DNA of 64,000 bases, taken from the NCBI RefSeq assembly GCF_900114625.1, contig NZ_FOZL01000002.1, forward strand, positions 62,001 to 126,000, read 5' to 3'. Positions 24,112 to 33,108 of this stretch are shown here, one piece after another. The position numbers and the translations under genes were made by a program. Numbering within the stretch: position 1 is the stretch's first letter; every line of letters starts with the position of its first letter. Source of the DNA: Granulicella pectinivorans. GTDB lineage: Bacteria > Acidobacteriota > Terriglobia > Terriglobales > Acidobacteriaceae. A model generated the notes under the pieces. The model did not search any database and was not told the origin of the DNA. It worked only from the letters and a program-made list of their open reading frames with translations.

Positions 24112-27100
24112 TCAGAAGGAGAAACGTCCGCCGAGCTGGATGTTACGTCCGCTGTTGGTCGTTCCCGTGATCACACCCGAGTTCACGCCGAACGAGGAGC
24201 TCGGGTTCGAGAAGTTGGCGTGGTTCAGCGCGTTCGTGGCGTCGATGCGAAGCTGGAACTTGTAACGCTCCGCCCACAGGTTGAACGTCTTGCCCATGGA
24301 CAGATCGAGTCCGATGATGCCAGGGCCATACACGTCGTTCCTCTGGTTGTTGCCGAACGTTCCATTCGCCGGAGCCGCAAACGCTGCTTGGTTGAACCAG
24401 TTGGTCAGCGTACGCGCACCCCTCGGATCACCGATCCGGTTGGGATACAGGTTGCCCGAGGTATACGACTGCGCGATGTTGCTCGGCACCGTCACCGTGA
24501 ACGGGTTACCCGACTGCAGCACGAAGGTGGAAGCCAGGTTCCATCCGCCGACAAACTCATCCACGAACTTGTTGTTGTTCAGGAAGTACTGTCCACGTCC
24601 GAAAGGAAGCAGGTAGATCGCGTTGCCCTTGAACGCATGACGCGTATCGAAGTTCGACGGACCGTAGTTGGCATCCACGTTGTTTGCGTTCTGGTAGGTG
24701 AGCGTGCCGCCACGGCTGCCCCACGCCGACGAATCCGCATCGTCGAGGAAGTGCGACCAGACATAGCTCGTGTTGATCGAGAAGTTGGTCGTCAGGCGGC
24801 GCTGGAAGGTGAACTGCAGCGAGTTGTAGTTGGCACTGGCATTGTTCGTGCTGCCCGTGATGTTGCCCTGGTTGGGGAACGGACGGAACTGTTGATCGCT
24901 GATCGCGAGCTTGCCAACAGGCACTTGGTTGATATCGACCGAGAAGTTCAAGTTGCTGGACTTGCTGCCCACATACGCGACGGTTGCCGCCATGTTGCTG
25001 CCAATCTGCTTTTCGATCGTCAGGTTGTACTGCTGGATCTTCGCGACCGGGGTGTTCTGCTGGTTGTAGGAGGTCGACGTGCCCGCACCCGTGAAGTTGC
25101 CAGGATTCGTGCTCGCCGCGACATAAACGAACTGAGGATTCGTACCCGACAGAGAGCCCGCCGGCGTGAAGCCGTTGGTCGTATCGCTCAGGCTGCCCGA
25201 AGAACCGAAGGCCGAACCTTCACCGCTGCCGTAGGTATCAAGGCTCCACAGGTAAGCGTAGATGCCGTAGCCACCGCGGACAACCATCGTCGGGTTCAGC
25301 GTGTACGCAAAACCTACACGAGGAAGGAATGTGTCGTACACATTGTTTTGCAGTTGCGTGCGTCCATGGTCTGCGTTCGCCGCATACCACTGCCCGCCCA
25401 ACGTACCGGTGACAGGATTCATCACCAGCGGATCGAACGTCCTCTGGTTCTTCTTCGCGTCGCTCCAACCCTGCATGATCTGGTAGCGGAGGCCCAGGTT
25501 GATCGTCAGGTTCGAACGAACCTTCCAGTCATCCTGCACGAACATCTGCGGAGCCTTCTGGCGTCCGGCAAACTCAGGCGTCACACTTGCCGACCAGTTC
25601 TGGATATCGCCCAGAAGGAAGTCCGCGTAAGCGTTGCCCGAAGCCGCAACCTGCTTCGTTCCCGTGCAATACGTGCACTGCGTGTACACACTGGTAAAGC
25701 CCGTCGTCGCTCCGTTGACGTTGCCCCACGCCGTCGAGTTGTCCTGGAAGATCAGGTACTCGCCGCCGAAGTGCAGCACATGGTGTCCACGCACCATCGT
25801 CACCACATCCGAAGGATCGAAGTTGTGCTCCTTGTACACAGCCGTCGTTCCAGCCGAGAGTCCGGTGTAGCTGCTGATGTTGATCGTCGGGAAGATATCG
25901 GCCTTCGAGAACTGAAGACCAAGCGCGGCGGGATAGCCCTTGCCAGCCGTCTGCGTGGCGAAGAAGTTCAACTGATTCGTATATCCGATGCGAAGCTCGT
26001 TGATCGTGCGCGAGCTGATGTTCCATACATCGGTAATCTGCGAGTTGGTGCTGTCCACGTCGCCCGTGTAGCAGTTCAATGGGCAAGGAAGAGCATTCGT
26101 GTACAGTGCCGGGTTATCGCGCTTCGTCACCGAAGCCGTAAGACGGTTGCTCGGAGAGAACTGGTAGTCGAACCGGCCGAAGTACTTTTTGAAAGGATTG
26201 CTTCCGCGCACCGAGTACGCGTAGTTGTTGCTCGTGATGCCGGTCGAAGCCGATACCGTACCGGCAACGTTCGGTAAAGGAAGAAGAGCCTGCGCCTTCA
26301 CCGCCACGGGATCCAGAGTGGGCAACTTGTTGTTCGCAAACTGTGTGCGCTTGATCGCGGTGACCGTCTTGCCGGTGCTGTCCACATACGTGGCATAGGT
26401 GCTCGTGCTCGGATCGTAGATCGCGGCCAGCCCCGTAAAGTCGCCGTTGCGCATCGCGACCGTCGGTACCGTCGCAAAGCCGGTTGAAGCGCTCAGGTTG
26501 ATCACCTGGTCGTAGTTGAAGTAGAAGAACGCCTTGTCATGACCGTTGAACAGGTGAGGGATCACCACCGGACCGCTGAACGAGCCGCCAAAGTTATGGA
26601 ACCGCAGGTAAGGAGCAGCCTTGGCGAAGTAGTTGCGCGCATTCAGGAAGTCATTTTGCGCATACTCATACAGCGACCCATGCCACTTGTTCGTGCCGCC
26701 CTTCGAAATCTGGTTGAACGCCACGCCTCCGATGCCATACTGCGCCGAGAAGGCCGAGGTATTGATCTGCACCTCCTGCACCGTCTCGAACACCGACACA
26801 TCCGCGTTGCCCGAGTGCGACAGCGCCGACGACGCACCGTCGTTCAGCACCGCGTTGTAAGGCAGGTTGCCGTTCACCGAAAGAGCCTGCCCCGTCGCGC
26901 CATACTGCGTCGTGCCGGTCGCGCCCGGAATCAGCTTCACGAAGTTCTGCCAGTCCTGTCCCTGGTTGGGCAGAGCCTGCATCTCCTTCGCCACCAGCGT
27001 CGTCGACTGCTCGCCCGACTCGGTCTTGATCAGCGGAACATCCGTGTTGACCACAATCTCCTGGCTCACACTGCCGACCGCCAGCCTGGCATCGATCTGC

Positions 27101-27411
27101 GTCGTTCCCACGCTCAGCGTGACCGACGAACGAACGAACTGGCTGAAGCCATCCTTCGAAAATGAGACCTTGTACACGCCGGTCACGATCGAACCCGTAT
27201 CGAACAGGCCGGCCGAGTTCGTGTGGTACTCCTCGCTCACACCCTTTTCGAGGTTCAGCACCGTAACGGTCACATCGGGAAGAACGGCGCCACTCGAATC
27301 CGTGACCGTACCACGAATATCCGCCGAGTTAGAATTTTGCCCCCACAAGGTGGAGCCCGTACACATGAGAACGAACGCAATCAGCGCAACCGCCGACCAA
27401 AGCTTCTTCAT
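24112..27411 (-). CDS. Oar-like TonB-dependent receptor with carboxypeptidase-regulatory N-domain
   Basis: 1099 residues. Signal peptide LWSAVALIAFVLMCTGSTLW; then a CarboxypepD_reg domain (ADIRGTVTDSSGAVLPDVTVTV, ~30-110), a plug-like region (VNTDVPLIKTESGEQSTTL, ~115-250) and a large beta-barrel ending in NIQLGGRFSF with the terminal aromatic residue used by the BAM machinery. It probably imports oligosaccharides across the outer membrane using TonB energy. It has a good GGAGG 4 nt before ATG. Two LacI-type operators flank its promoter, tying it to the glucanase genes. It is the first gene of an operon with the TPR and CRTAC1 genes. Confidence 0.9.
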   Translation of the reverse strand: MKKLWSAVALIAFVLMCTGSTLWGQNSNSADIRGTVTDSSGAVLPDVTVTVLNLEKGVSEEYHTNSAGLFDTGSIVTGVYKVSFSKDGFSQFVRSSVTLSVGTTQIDARLAVGSVSQEIVVNTDVPLIKTESGEQSTTLVAKEMQALPNQGQDWQNFVKLIPGATGTTQYGATGQALSVNGNLPYNAVLNDGASSALSHSGNADVSVFETVQEVQINTSAFSAQYGIGGVAFNQISKGGTNKWHGSLYEYAQNDFLNARNYFAKAAPYLRFHNFGGSFSGPVVIPHLFNGHDKAFFYFNYDQVINLSASTGFATVPTVAMRNGDFTGLAAIYDPSTSTYATYVDSTGKTVTAIKRTQFANNKLPTLDPVAVKAQALLPLPNVAGTVSASTGITSNNYAYSVRGSNPFKKYFGRFDYQFSPSNRLTASVTKRDNPALYTNALPCPLNCYTGDVDSTNSQITDVWNISSRTINELRIGYTNQLNFFATQTAGKGYPAALGLQFSKADIFPTINISSYTGLSAGTTAVYKEHNFDPSDVVTMVRGHHVLHFGGEYLIFQDNSTAWGNVNGATTGFTSVYTQCTYCTGTKQVAASGNAYADFLLGDIQNWSASVTPEFAGRQKAPQMFVQDDWKVRSNLTINLGLRYQIMQGWSDAKKNQRTFDPLVMNPVTGTLGGQWYAANADHGRTQLQNNVYDTFLPRVGFAYTLNPTMVVRGGYGIYAYLWSLDTYGSGEGSAFGSSGSLSDTTNGFTPAGSLSGTNPQFVYVAASTNPGNFTGAGTSTSYNQQNTPVAKIQQYNLTIEKQIGSNMAATVAYVGSKSSNLNFSVDINQVPVGKLAISDQQFRPFPNQGNITGSTNNASANYNSLQFTFQRRLTTNFSINTSYVWSHFLDDADSSAWGSRGGTLTYQNANNVDANYGPSNFDTRHAFKGNAIYLLPFGRGQYFLNNNKFVDEFVGGWNLASTFVLQSGNPFTVTVPSNIAQSYTSGNLYPNRIGDPRGARTLTNWFNQAAFAAPANGTFGNNQRNDVYGPGIIGLDLSMGKTFNLWAERYKFQLRIDATNALNHANFSNPSSSFGVNSGVITGTTNSGRNIQLGGRFSF

Positions 27412-27461
27412 ACTGCCTCCGAAAAAAGTCCATCAAAGACCTCAAGGCAACCGGAACCAAG

Positions 27462-27584
27462 TCAAACGCTTGTCTAAGGTTGTCTCGAAGTCGGCCCCTA
27501 TTCAAGCTCCGCCGAAGGAAGGCTGTCAAGTTCTTTTTTGCAATAGGGAATTTCCCCAGAAAAAACACAGACAAGCGCTTGTCT
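27462..27584 (-). promoter_or_regulatory. TonB-receptor promoter flanked by two LacI-type operators
   Basis: Minus-strand promoter TTGACA (27529-27524), 18-bp spacer, TTGAAT (27505-27500). The distal operator is the perfect 16-bp palindrome AGACAAGCGCTTGTCT (27569-27584), 40 nt upstream of the -35. The proximal operator (27462-27473, plus-strand TCAAACGCTTGT) lies just after the expected start site. The centres are 109 bp apart, compatible with a repression loop. Confidence 0.6.
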
Positions 27585-27693
27585 AAGAAGCTTTTTCCGC
27601 GCACACGTCAACCTTTTGGAGGAGAAAAGTCCTCCTCCAGGGATTGGTTAGACCACATGTGCAATAGGGGAATCCTTCTGCAGCACCACAGCC

Positions 27694-27718
27694 GGCGATC
27701 CCCCACCCGGGAGTCGCC
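27694..27718 (-). terminator. Weak hairpin after the lacI-esterase operon
   Basis: Inverted repeat GGCGA...TCGCC with partial internal CCC/GGG pairing, 12 nt after the stop of the secreted hypothetical gene. It has no T-run, so it is only a possible terminator. Confidence 0.35.
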
Positions 27719-27729
27719 AGCGCCAGGAA

Positions 27730-28248
27730 CTACTTCACCTGCCGGATCGTCACGTACTCGCGCCCCAGATACAGCCGCGCCTCATCCGCCGTTCCCGTGA
27801 TCTGCAAAGGCCGAGGCCGCGCCATCCCCGCATCCTTCGTCGTCGCCGTCTTCACCACGTCATGCCCGCCAAGATCCATCACCAACAGCCCATCGCTCAG
27901 GAACCCGCACCCATAGGCACCCGGCCCAAGTCGCTTGCCGCCGATCTCGAACGTCGTGTCCGCCAGCAGGTAAAACTGGTACCGGTCACGAATCGCGCTT
28001 GAGTACCCGCCGGTGTCCACCAGCCCAGCCAGCAGAAGCCCATGATCGCGGAACCGCACGCCAAAGCTGTTCCGGATCTGCACCGTCGCCGTCTGCCCCT
28101 CGAAAAACACCGACGTCGGCATCAGCCGTTGCACCTCTATCGTCGCCAGCACACCCGGCATCGGTGCCGGCGCCACAATCCCCGGAGCCTGCGCCAGGGC
28201 AGGTGCCACACACACCATCATCAGCATCATTCGAAACCAGCGCTTCAT
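27730..28248 (-). CDS. Secreted protein of unknown function in the lacI-esterase operon
   Basis: 172 residues from ATG 28248, which has GGAGG 6 nt upstream; the open frame extends to 28344 without support. Signal peptide MKRWFRMMLMMVCVAPALAQ. The mature part looks beta-rich (FFEGQTATVQIRNSFGVRF, QFYLLADTTFEIGGKRLG, EARLYLGREYVTIRQ). I do not recognise the family. It lies 43 nt after the esterase gene and is probably co-transcribed with it and lacI. Confidence 0.7.
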   Translation of the reverse strand: MKRWFRMMLMMVCVAPALAQAPGIVAPAPMPGVLATIEVQRLMPTSVFFEGQTATVQIRNSFGVRFRDHGLLLAGLVDTGGYSSAIRDRYQFYLLADTTFEIGGKRLGPGAYGCGFLSDGLLVMDLGGHDVVKTATTKDAGMARPRPLQITGTADEARLYLGREYVTIRQVK

Positions 28249-28291
28249 CAGAATCCTCCAAACCAATCGTGAAATCCGCAACCATGCCACC

Positions 28292-29803
28292 CTACAGCAA
28301 TCCGTCCCAAAGCCGCATCTCAGCCTCCTGCGGCTTGGCCTCAATCCTGCTCGTCGTATCGAAGATCATCGTATCCCGCGTATCGCTCCTGTAAGCCGGC
28401 CACACCGGAAGCCCCGCCGCCGCAGGCGTCTCGCCCTGGATAAACGCAACCCACGCCGCATGCATCTGCCCGCTGAGCGAGGCCTCCGCCACCGCATTCC
28501 CCACACTTTCACGAGGCTTGTCCCAAATCATCGGCGTCTCCAGCGAGTGGTACGCATAGTCCTTCAGGCGTCCCGTCGTCTCGAAGAAGTCCACCCGGTA
28601 GTCCCACGCCTTGCCTCCGCCCCGCACATGCGCATCCAGCGCCCGCATCGACGGGATCCAGTACTCCTCCGCCGTCGTGGCTCGTATCCTCCGCCCCTCG
28701 ACGCTCATCTCCGGATACAGCCCCGCGTACTTCGCGTACACCTCATCGAACGTCCCCACCGGCAGATTCCCCAGGTCTCCCGCCCCCGGATCCTTCGCCG
28801 GATGCGGCCCGATGAACGACGCGCTCTCCTCCCGGTTCGTCCCAATCAGCAGCCTCTTCCCCTTCGTCGAGCCCGCTGCAATCGTCTCCACCGGCAACCG
28901 CGGAATCAGTACGCCGTCGATCTCCGCGCGCAGCGGAAAGTGCTGCGGCCATGTCTTCATGAAGCTCGTCTGCGCCTCGATCAAGGCCTTGGGGTCCGCC
29001 GTCAGCAGATCTCCCTTGCCCCAGACCTCACCAAAGCCCTTCCCCACCTTCAACGCGTTCGCCCTGGGAGCAATCCGCTCCGCGCCGCCACTCTCCGAGA
29101 TCACCTGGTGAAACAACCCCTCCGCCGAAGGCACACCCATCAGGATGTCGGCCAGCTTCGCCCCCGCCGACTCGCCCCCGATCGTCACTCGCGCCGCATC
29201 CCCGCCGAACGCCCCGATATCCTCCTTCACCCAGGCCAGCGAAGCGATCACATCCCGCAAGCCATTGTTCGCACTGCCCGCATAGGAAGCACCCAGCAGC
29301 GGCTCGAAGTCCAGAAACCCGAATACACCCAGCCGGTATGCGACGGTAACGCAAACGATTCCAGCATTGGCGAACTTCGCCCCATCCTGCACCGGGTCGA
29401 ACGACCGTCCGCCCGTGAACCCACCCCCATGAATCCAGACAAATACGGGAAAAGGCCCCTTCCCCTTCGGAGCCCAGACGTTCAGGTACAGGCAGTCCTC
29501 ACTCTGTGAAAACGTTCCCCCTCCCGGCTGCATCGCCGCAGCCGCAAACTCCGTGGCAGCCCTCTCACCGGTCCAGGCCTTTCCCTTCACCGGGGGCCGA
29601 AACCGCAGCGCACCCACCGGTGCCTCCGCAAACGGCACGCCCCGAAACACCCGCGCATCCCCCGCCATCTCCCCACGCAGAACCCCGCTCTTCGTCCGCA
29701 CCACAAGCCCGTCAGGCCCCTGAGCCCATGCCCCGCCGCGCAAAGCAAAAGCCGAGGCAGCAGCCCCGGCCACAAACATTCTGCGAGAAATCATCATCCC
29801 CAT
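28292..29803 (-). CDS. Secreted carboxylesterase, type B (para-nitrobenzyl-esterase-like)
   Basis: 503 residues, an alpha/beta hydrolase of the COesterase family. The nucleophile elbow is GESAG in RVTIGGESAGAK, with oxyanion hole HGGGF in VFVWIHGGGFTGG and the family block SEDCLYLNVWAP. The N-terminus MISRRMFVAGAAASAFAL has a twin-arginine (SRRxF) signal, so Tat export is likely. It could remove acyl groups from polysaccharide substituents, but its substrate is unknown. It follows lacI by 35 nt in the same operon. Confidence 0.88.
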   Translation of the reverse strand: MGMMISRRMFVAGAAASAFALRGGAWAQGPDGLVVRTKSGVLRGEMAGDARVFRGVPFAEAPVGALRFRPPVKGKAWTGERAATEFAAAAMQPGGGTFSQSEDCLYLNVWAPKGKGPFPVFVWIHGGGFTGGRSFDPVQDGAKFANAGIVCVTVAYRLGVFGFLDFEPLLGASYAGSANNGLRDVIASLAWVKEDIGAFGGDAARVTIGGESAGAKLADILMGVPSAEGLFHQVISESGGAERIAPRANALKVGKGFGEVWGKGDLLTADPKALIEAQTSFMKTWPQHFPLRAEIDGVLIPRLPVETIAAGSTKGKRLLIGTNREESASFIGPHPAKDPGAGDLGNLPVGTFDEVYAKYAGLYPEMSVEGRRIRATTAEEYWIPSMRALDAHVRGGGKAWDYRVDFFETTGRLKDYAYHSLETPMIWDKPRESVGNAVAEASLSGQMHAAWVAFIQGETPAAAGLPVWPAYRSDTRDTMIFDTTSRIEAKPQEAEMRLWDGLL

Positions 29804-29838
29804 CGTGTCGCTCTCCAGTCACGAAAGAGCCTACACCA

Positions 29839-30960
29839 TCACGAAACCGCCGCGCTCAGGTCACGCGTCGTCCAGCACGTCTCATGCACCGCACTGGTCG
29901 ATTCCCGCACAATCAGCTCCGGCTCCACCTGCAGGATATGTTCCGTCTGCTTGCCCGCCAGCTTATCCAGCAACGTCATCGCCGCAATCTCGCCCATCTT
30001 CCGCAGTGGCTGCCGAATCGTCGTCAAGCTGGGAACGTGATACGCCGCCGCCTGCACGTCATCGTACCCAATCACCGAAACGTCCTCGGGGATCCGCAAT
30101 CCGCAGTCGCTCAAGGCACGAATCACGCCCATCGCCGCCACGTCGTTGAAGCACACCACCGCCGTGAAACGTTTCCCGTCCATCACCATCTTCTTGATGC
30201 CCGGATACCCGATCTCCGGCGAGTGAGAGTCCTGCTCCAGCCGGATGATCATGCTCTCCTCCACCTTCAGCCCCAGCTTGTCCGCGACGTCCATCGTCGC
30301 AGCCCAGCGAGCCTGCGTATCCTGGCTCACAAGCTGCCCCTTCATGTACACGATCTCCCGATGCCCCAGCTCATACAAATGACCCAGCGCCAGCTCCGCG
30401 CCCAGGTGGCTATCGAGGATGATGTTCGAGATATTCCGGTGCTCGGTATGCCCGGCCACCAGCACCGTAGGCAGGTGAATATTCTTCTCCAGGGACGTAT
30501 CGATCGCCAAAATCCCCTCGACGCCCCGCGCCTCGAGAATCTCCGGATACGCACTCACCAGCTCCGGCTTATGTTTGTGATGCACCGTGAAGTAGAAGAA
30601 CCCCTGCTGCATCAGCCAGTCGCCCGCCCCGCCGATCAGTTGCGAGTGATACCCGTCACCCAGCTCCGGCAGCAGAATCCCGACCGTATTTACCCTCTGG
30701 CCCTGCAACTTGCGAGCAATCAGGCTCGGCTGATAGTTGAACTCGCGCGCCGCTGCCTTCACCCGCTCCCGCGTCACCTCCGGGATCGACCGTCCCGGCA
30801 CATCGTTCAACACAAACGAAACCGTCGAGGCGCTCAGACCCAGGTGAGCGGCCAGCATCTTCAGGCTGGGCCGCACCAGTGCCGGAGACGACGCCGTCTC
30901 CTCGGGAGCAGCGGTCACCTTCGTCTTCGAACCAGCCTTCTTTGCCGTCTTATCGACCAT
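29839..30960 (-). CDS. LacI-family transcriptional regulator
   Basis: 373 residues from ATG 30960. The DNA-binding headpiece is at ~32-85: MLAAHLGLSASTVSFVLN helix-turn-helix, TRERVKAAAREFNYQPS and hinge ARKLQGQ. The periplasmic-binding-protein-like effector domain follows (TVGILLPELGDGYHSQL, VAAMGVIRALSDCGLRIPEDVSVIGYDD). It is the only LacI protein in the window and heads an operon with the esterase. It is therefore the best candidate to bind the ACAAnCGnTTGT operators at GH30, GH3 and the TonB receptor (inference). A degenerate palindrome GTATACGCTTAC at 30969-30980 may mediate autoregulation. The start is uncertain: no clear Shine-Dalgarno sequence, and the frame is open to 31038. Confidence 0.9.
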   Translation of the reverse strand: MVDKTAKKAGSKTKVTAAPEETASSPALVRPSLKMLAAHLGLSASTVSFVLNDVPGRSIPEVTRERVKAAAREFNYQPSLIARKLQGQRVNTVGILLPELGDGYHSQLIGGAGDWLMQQGFFYFTVHHKHKPELVSAYPEILEARGVEGILAIDTSLEKNIHLPTVLVAGHTEHRNISNIILDSHLGAELALGHLYELGHREIVYMKGQLVSQDTQARWAATMDVADKLGLKVEESMIIRLEQDSHSPEIGYPGIKKMVMDGKRFTAVVCFNDVAAMGVIRALSDCGLRIPEDVSVIGYDDVQAAAYHVPSLTTIRQPLRKMGEIAAMTLLDKLAGKQTEHILQVEPELIVRESTSAVHETCWTTRDLSAAVS

Positions 30961-31079
30961 GGAGAAAGGTATACGCTTACCGACGCAGCGCAGTTCCCAT
31001 GGTACCTCGTACAGAGCCACAAACCGGGACGTCCCCATCGCGATTTTGAGACGGGAACCACAGCAGCCTCCAGGGCTAT

Positions 31080-32453
31080 CTATTCCAGCGGCTTCAACCC
31101 CTGCAACAGCGTGGGAATCAACTCCGAAACCGTCGGATGGATATGCACCGCTCGCGAGATCGTCGTATACGGCTTCTCCGCGTACATCACATCCAGCAGC
31201 CCGTGGATCGCCTCATCGCACCCCACCCCAAGCAGCGAGGCCCCCAGAATCTTCTCGGTCTCCGCATCCACCAACACCTTCATAAACCCAAGGCTCTCGC
31301 CCTTCTCCAGAGCCCGATTCACCTTCGTCATCGGCCTCGTCCCCATCAGGGCCTTCCTGCCGCTCTTTCGCACCTCATGTTCGGTCATCCCAATCCGGGC
31401 CAGCGGAGGATCCATATACATCGCATAGCAGGGAATCCGGTCGCTCACCCGGCGCGGGTCTCCATCCAGCAGGTTCGCCGCGACAATCTCGTAGTCGTTA
31501 TAGGCCGTATGCGTAAACGCGCCCTCTCCGTTGCAGTCGCCCAACGCATAGATCCCCGCCACAGAGGTCCGTAGCTGGTCATCCACCACGATGTACCCCT
31601 TCGCATCGACCTTCACCCCAGCCTTCTCCAGCCCCAGGTCCTGCGTATTCGGAGTCCGCCCCACCGCCAGCAGCACATGCGACCCGATCGAAGGATGATC
31701 CGCCGTATCGCAGTTCACCCCCACGCTCACGCCATCGCCATGCGGAGCCATATGAATGCACTCCGCGTTCAGCCGCACCGTGATCCCCTCCGCCTCCAGG
31801 ATCTCCTTCACCGCGGCCGACACATCCTCATCTTCCTTCGCAACCAGCCGCCCGGCCTTCTCGATGATCGTGACCTCGCTGCCGAACCTCCGGTACATCT
31901 GCCCGAACTCGATCCCGATATAGCTCCCGCCCACAATCACCAGGTGCTTCGGCAGCACATCCAGAGCCAGCAGACTCGTATTCGTCAGGTACGGGACCTC
32001 ATGCACCCCGGGCATATCCGGAACGGTAGCCCGTCCGCCCACGTTCAAGAAGACCTGCTTCGCCTCCAGCAGATCATCCCCCACGCGCACCGTTGTCGCC
32101 GACTCAAACGTTGCTGTGCCCAGAAACACCGTGCATTTCTCATTGCCGCGCAGCCAGGACTCCACCCCCGTCCGCGACTTCATCACGATCTTGTCCCGCC
32201 GGGCCTGCACCGCCTTGATGTCCACCGTCACCGGACCGGCACCGACGCCATACTCCGCCGCCCGCCGCGCCACATGCGCCGCATACGCGCTCGCGACCAT
32301 CGCCTTCGTGGGCGTGCATCCCGTGTTCACGCACGTCCCGCCAAACAGCTTCCGTTCGACATACGCCACAGTCTGTCCGGCCTGTGTCAGCCGGTTCGCC
32401 AGCGCAGGTCCGGCCTGCCCCGCCCCGATAATGATTGCGTCAAAGGTCTTCAT
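31080..32453 (-). CDS. FAD-dependent pyridine nucleotide-disulphide oxidoreductase (RclA/MerA-like)
   Basis: 457 residues. The FAD site is DAIIIGAGQAGPALA, the redox-active pair is in GGTCVNTGCTPTKAM (CxxxxC), the NAD(P)H site is LVIVGGSYIGIEFGQM, and the second FAD motif is GIYALGDCNGEGAF. The C-terminal dimer motif HIHPTVSELIPT is present. It lacks the N-terminal heavy-metal domain and C-terminal vicinal Cys pair of true mercuric reductase, so RclA-like or another class-I flavoprotein is a safer call. Its ATG overlaps the DUF4126 stop as ATGA. The 119-nt gap to lacI downstream shows nothing else recognisable. Confidence 0.87.
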   Translation of the reverse strand: MKTFDAIIIGAGQAGPALANRLTQAGQTVAYVERKLFGGTCVNTGCTPTKAMVASAYAAHVARRAAEYGVGAGPVTVDIKAVQARRDKIVMKSRTGVESWLRGNEKCTVFLGTATFESATTVRVGDDLLEAKQVFLNVGGRATVPDMPGVHEVPYLTNTSLLALDVLPKHLVIVGGSYIGIEFGQMYRRFGSEVTIIEKAGRLVAKEDEDVSAAVKEILEAEGITVRLNAECIHMAPHGDGVSVGVNCDTADHPSIGSHVLLAVGRTPNTQDLGLEKAGVKVDAKGYIVVDDQLRTSVAGIYALGDCNGEGAFTHTAYNDYEIVAANLLDGDPRRVSDRIPCYAMYMDPPLARIGMTEHEVRKSGRKALMGTRPMTKVNRALEKGESLGFMKVLVDAETEKILGASLLGVGCDEAIHGLLDVMYAEKPYTTISRAVHIHPTVSELIPTLLQGLKPLE

Positions 32454-32920
32454 ACCACGTATAGATGCGTCACGATGAGGTAAGCGCCCACGATCGCCAC
32501 CAAATCTTCCAACAAAGCCGCCGGGGTATCCCTGCCAAAAGCCTTCGCCAGCGCTCCCCGAGTCGCCGCACCGCCCAGCGTCCCCATCACCGCGCCAATC
32601 GCACCGCACACCAGCCCCACCCAGATCGCCCCAAGCCCCGCGCCAATGGCCGCTCCAGCCAGACTTCCCGTCACAAGCCTCGCCCCGAACTGCTGCGGAA
32701 CCTTCCGGCTCGGCGTGGACGGCAACTGATCCGCCACCAGCTCCAAAAGAGCGAAAGCCGTAAAAATATAAGCCGTCCAGTGATACCCCAGAAACGCCAG
32801 CGGCGTCCCCACCAGTGTCAGCAGACCGTACTTCGCCGCCCAGCTCACCGCCGTTGGTGCCATGAACGTGCGGAGCCCGGCAATGACTCCAATCAAAATC
32901 GCAAAGAGGGCGAGATGCAT
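32450..32920 (-). CDS. DUF4126-type small membrane protein
   Basis: 156 residues with four to five predicted membrane helices (ALFAILIGVIAGLRTF, TAYIFTAFALLELVAD, GAAIGAGLGAIWVGLVCGAIGA, LVAIVGAYLIV). The GLRTFMAPTAVSW and ADQLPSTPSR segments are typical of DUF4126 as I recall it. Function unknown. It is translationally coupled to the downstream flavoprotein (4-nt overlap), suggesting a shared role in redox defence or transport. Confidence 0.8.
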   Translation of the reverse strand: MHLALFAILIGVIAGLRTFMAPTAVSWAAKYGLLTLVGTPLAFLGYHWTAYIFTAFALLELVADQLPSTPSRKVPQQFGARLVTGSLAGAAIGAGLGAIWVGLVCGAIGAVMGTLGGAATRGALAKAFGRDTPAALLEDLVAIVGAYLIVTHLYVV

Positions 32921-33030
32921 AAGAAATCTCCGGAGAGAGAATTTGGCAAAGCAGGCGCAGGCCCGTGGACTGCAACCATACTACCTGCGCCCGATCCACC
33001 GTCCCGTTCTCTAAGAACCAGTCCCACGGA

Positions 33031-33057
33031 TAAAAAAGGTCAGGCCGTTGCCTGTCC
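33031..33057 (-). terminator. Terminator of the cob operon
   Basis: Minus-strand GGaCAGG (33057-33051), 6-nt loop, CCTGaCC (33044-33038), then TTTTTT (33037-33032). The stem has one A-A mismatch. It lies 52 nt after the end of the adenosyltransferase gene. The rest of 32921-33108 holds nothing else recognisable apart from the upstream side of the DUF4126 gene. Confidence 0.65.
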
Positions 33058-33108
33058 TCATCCGTCTTTTATCCTGTCGATCCTGGTTACGCCTTGCGTT
33101 GACCAGCC

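Noticed and set aside
31080..32453. Mercuric reductase (merA)
   Set aside because: It lacks the N-terminal metal-binding domain and the C-terminal Cys-Cys pair, and no mer genes are adjacent.
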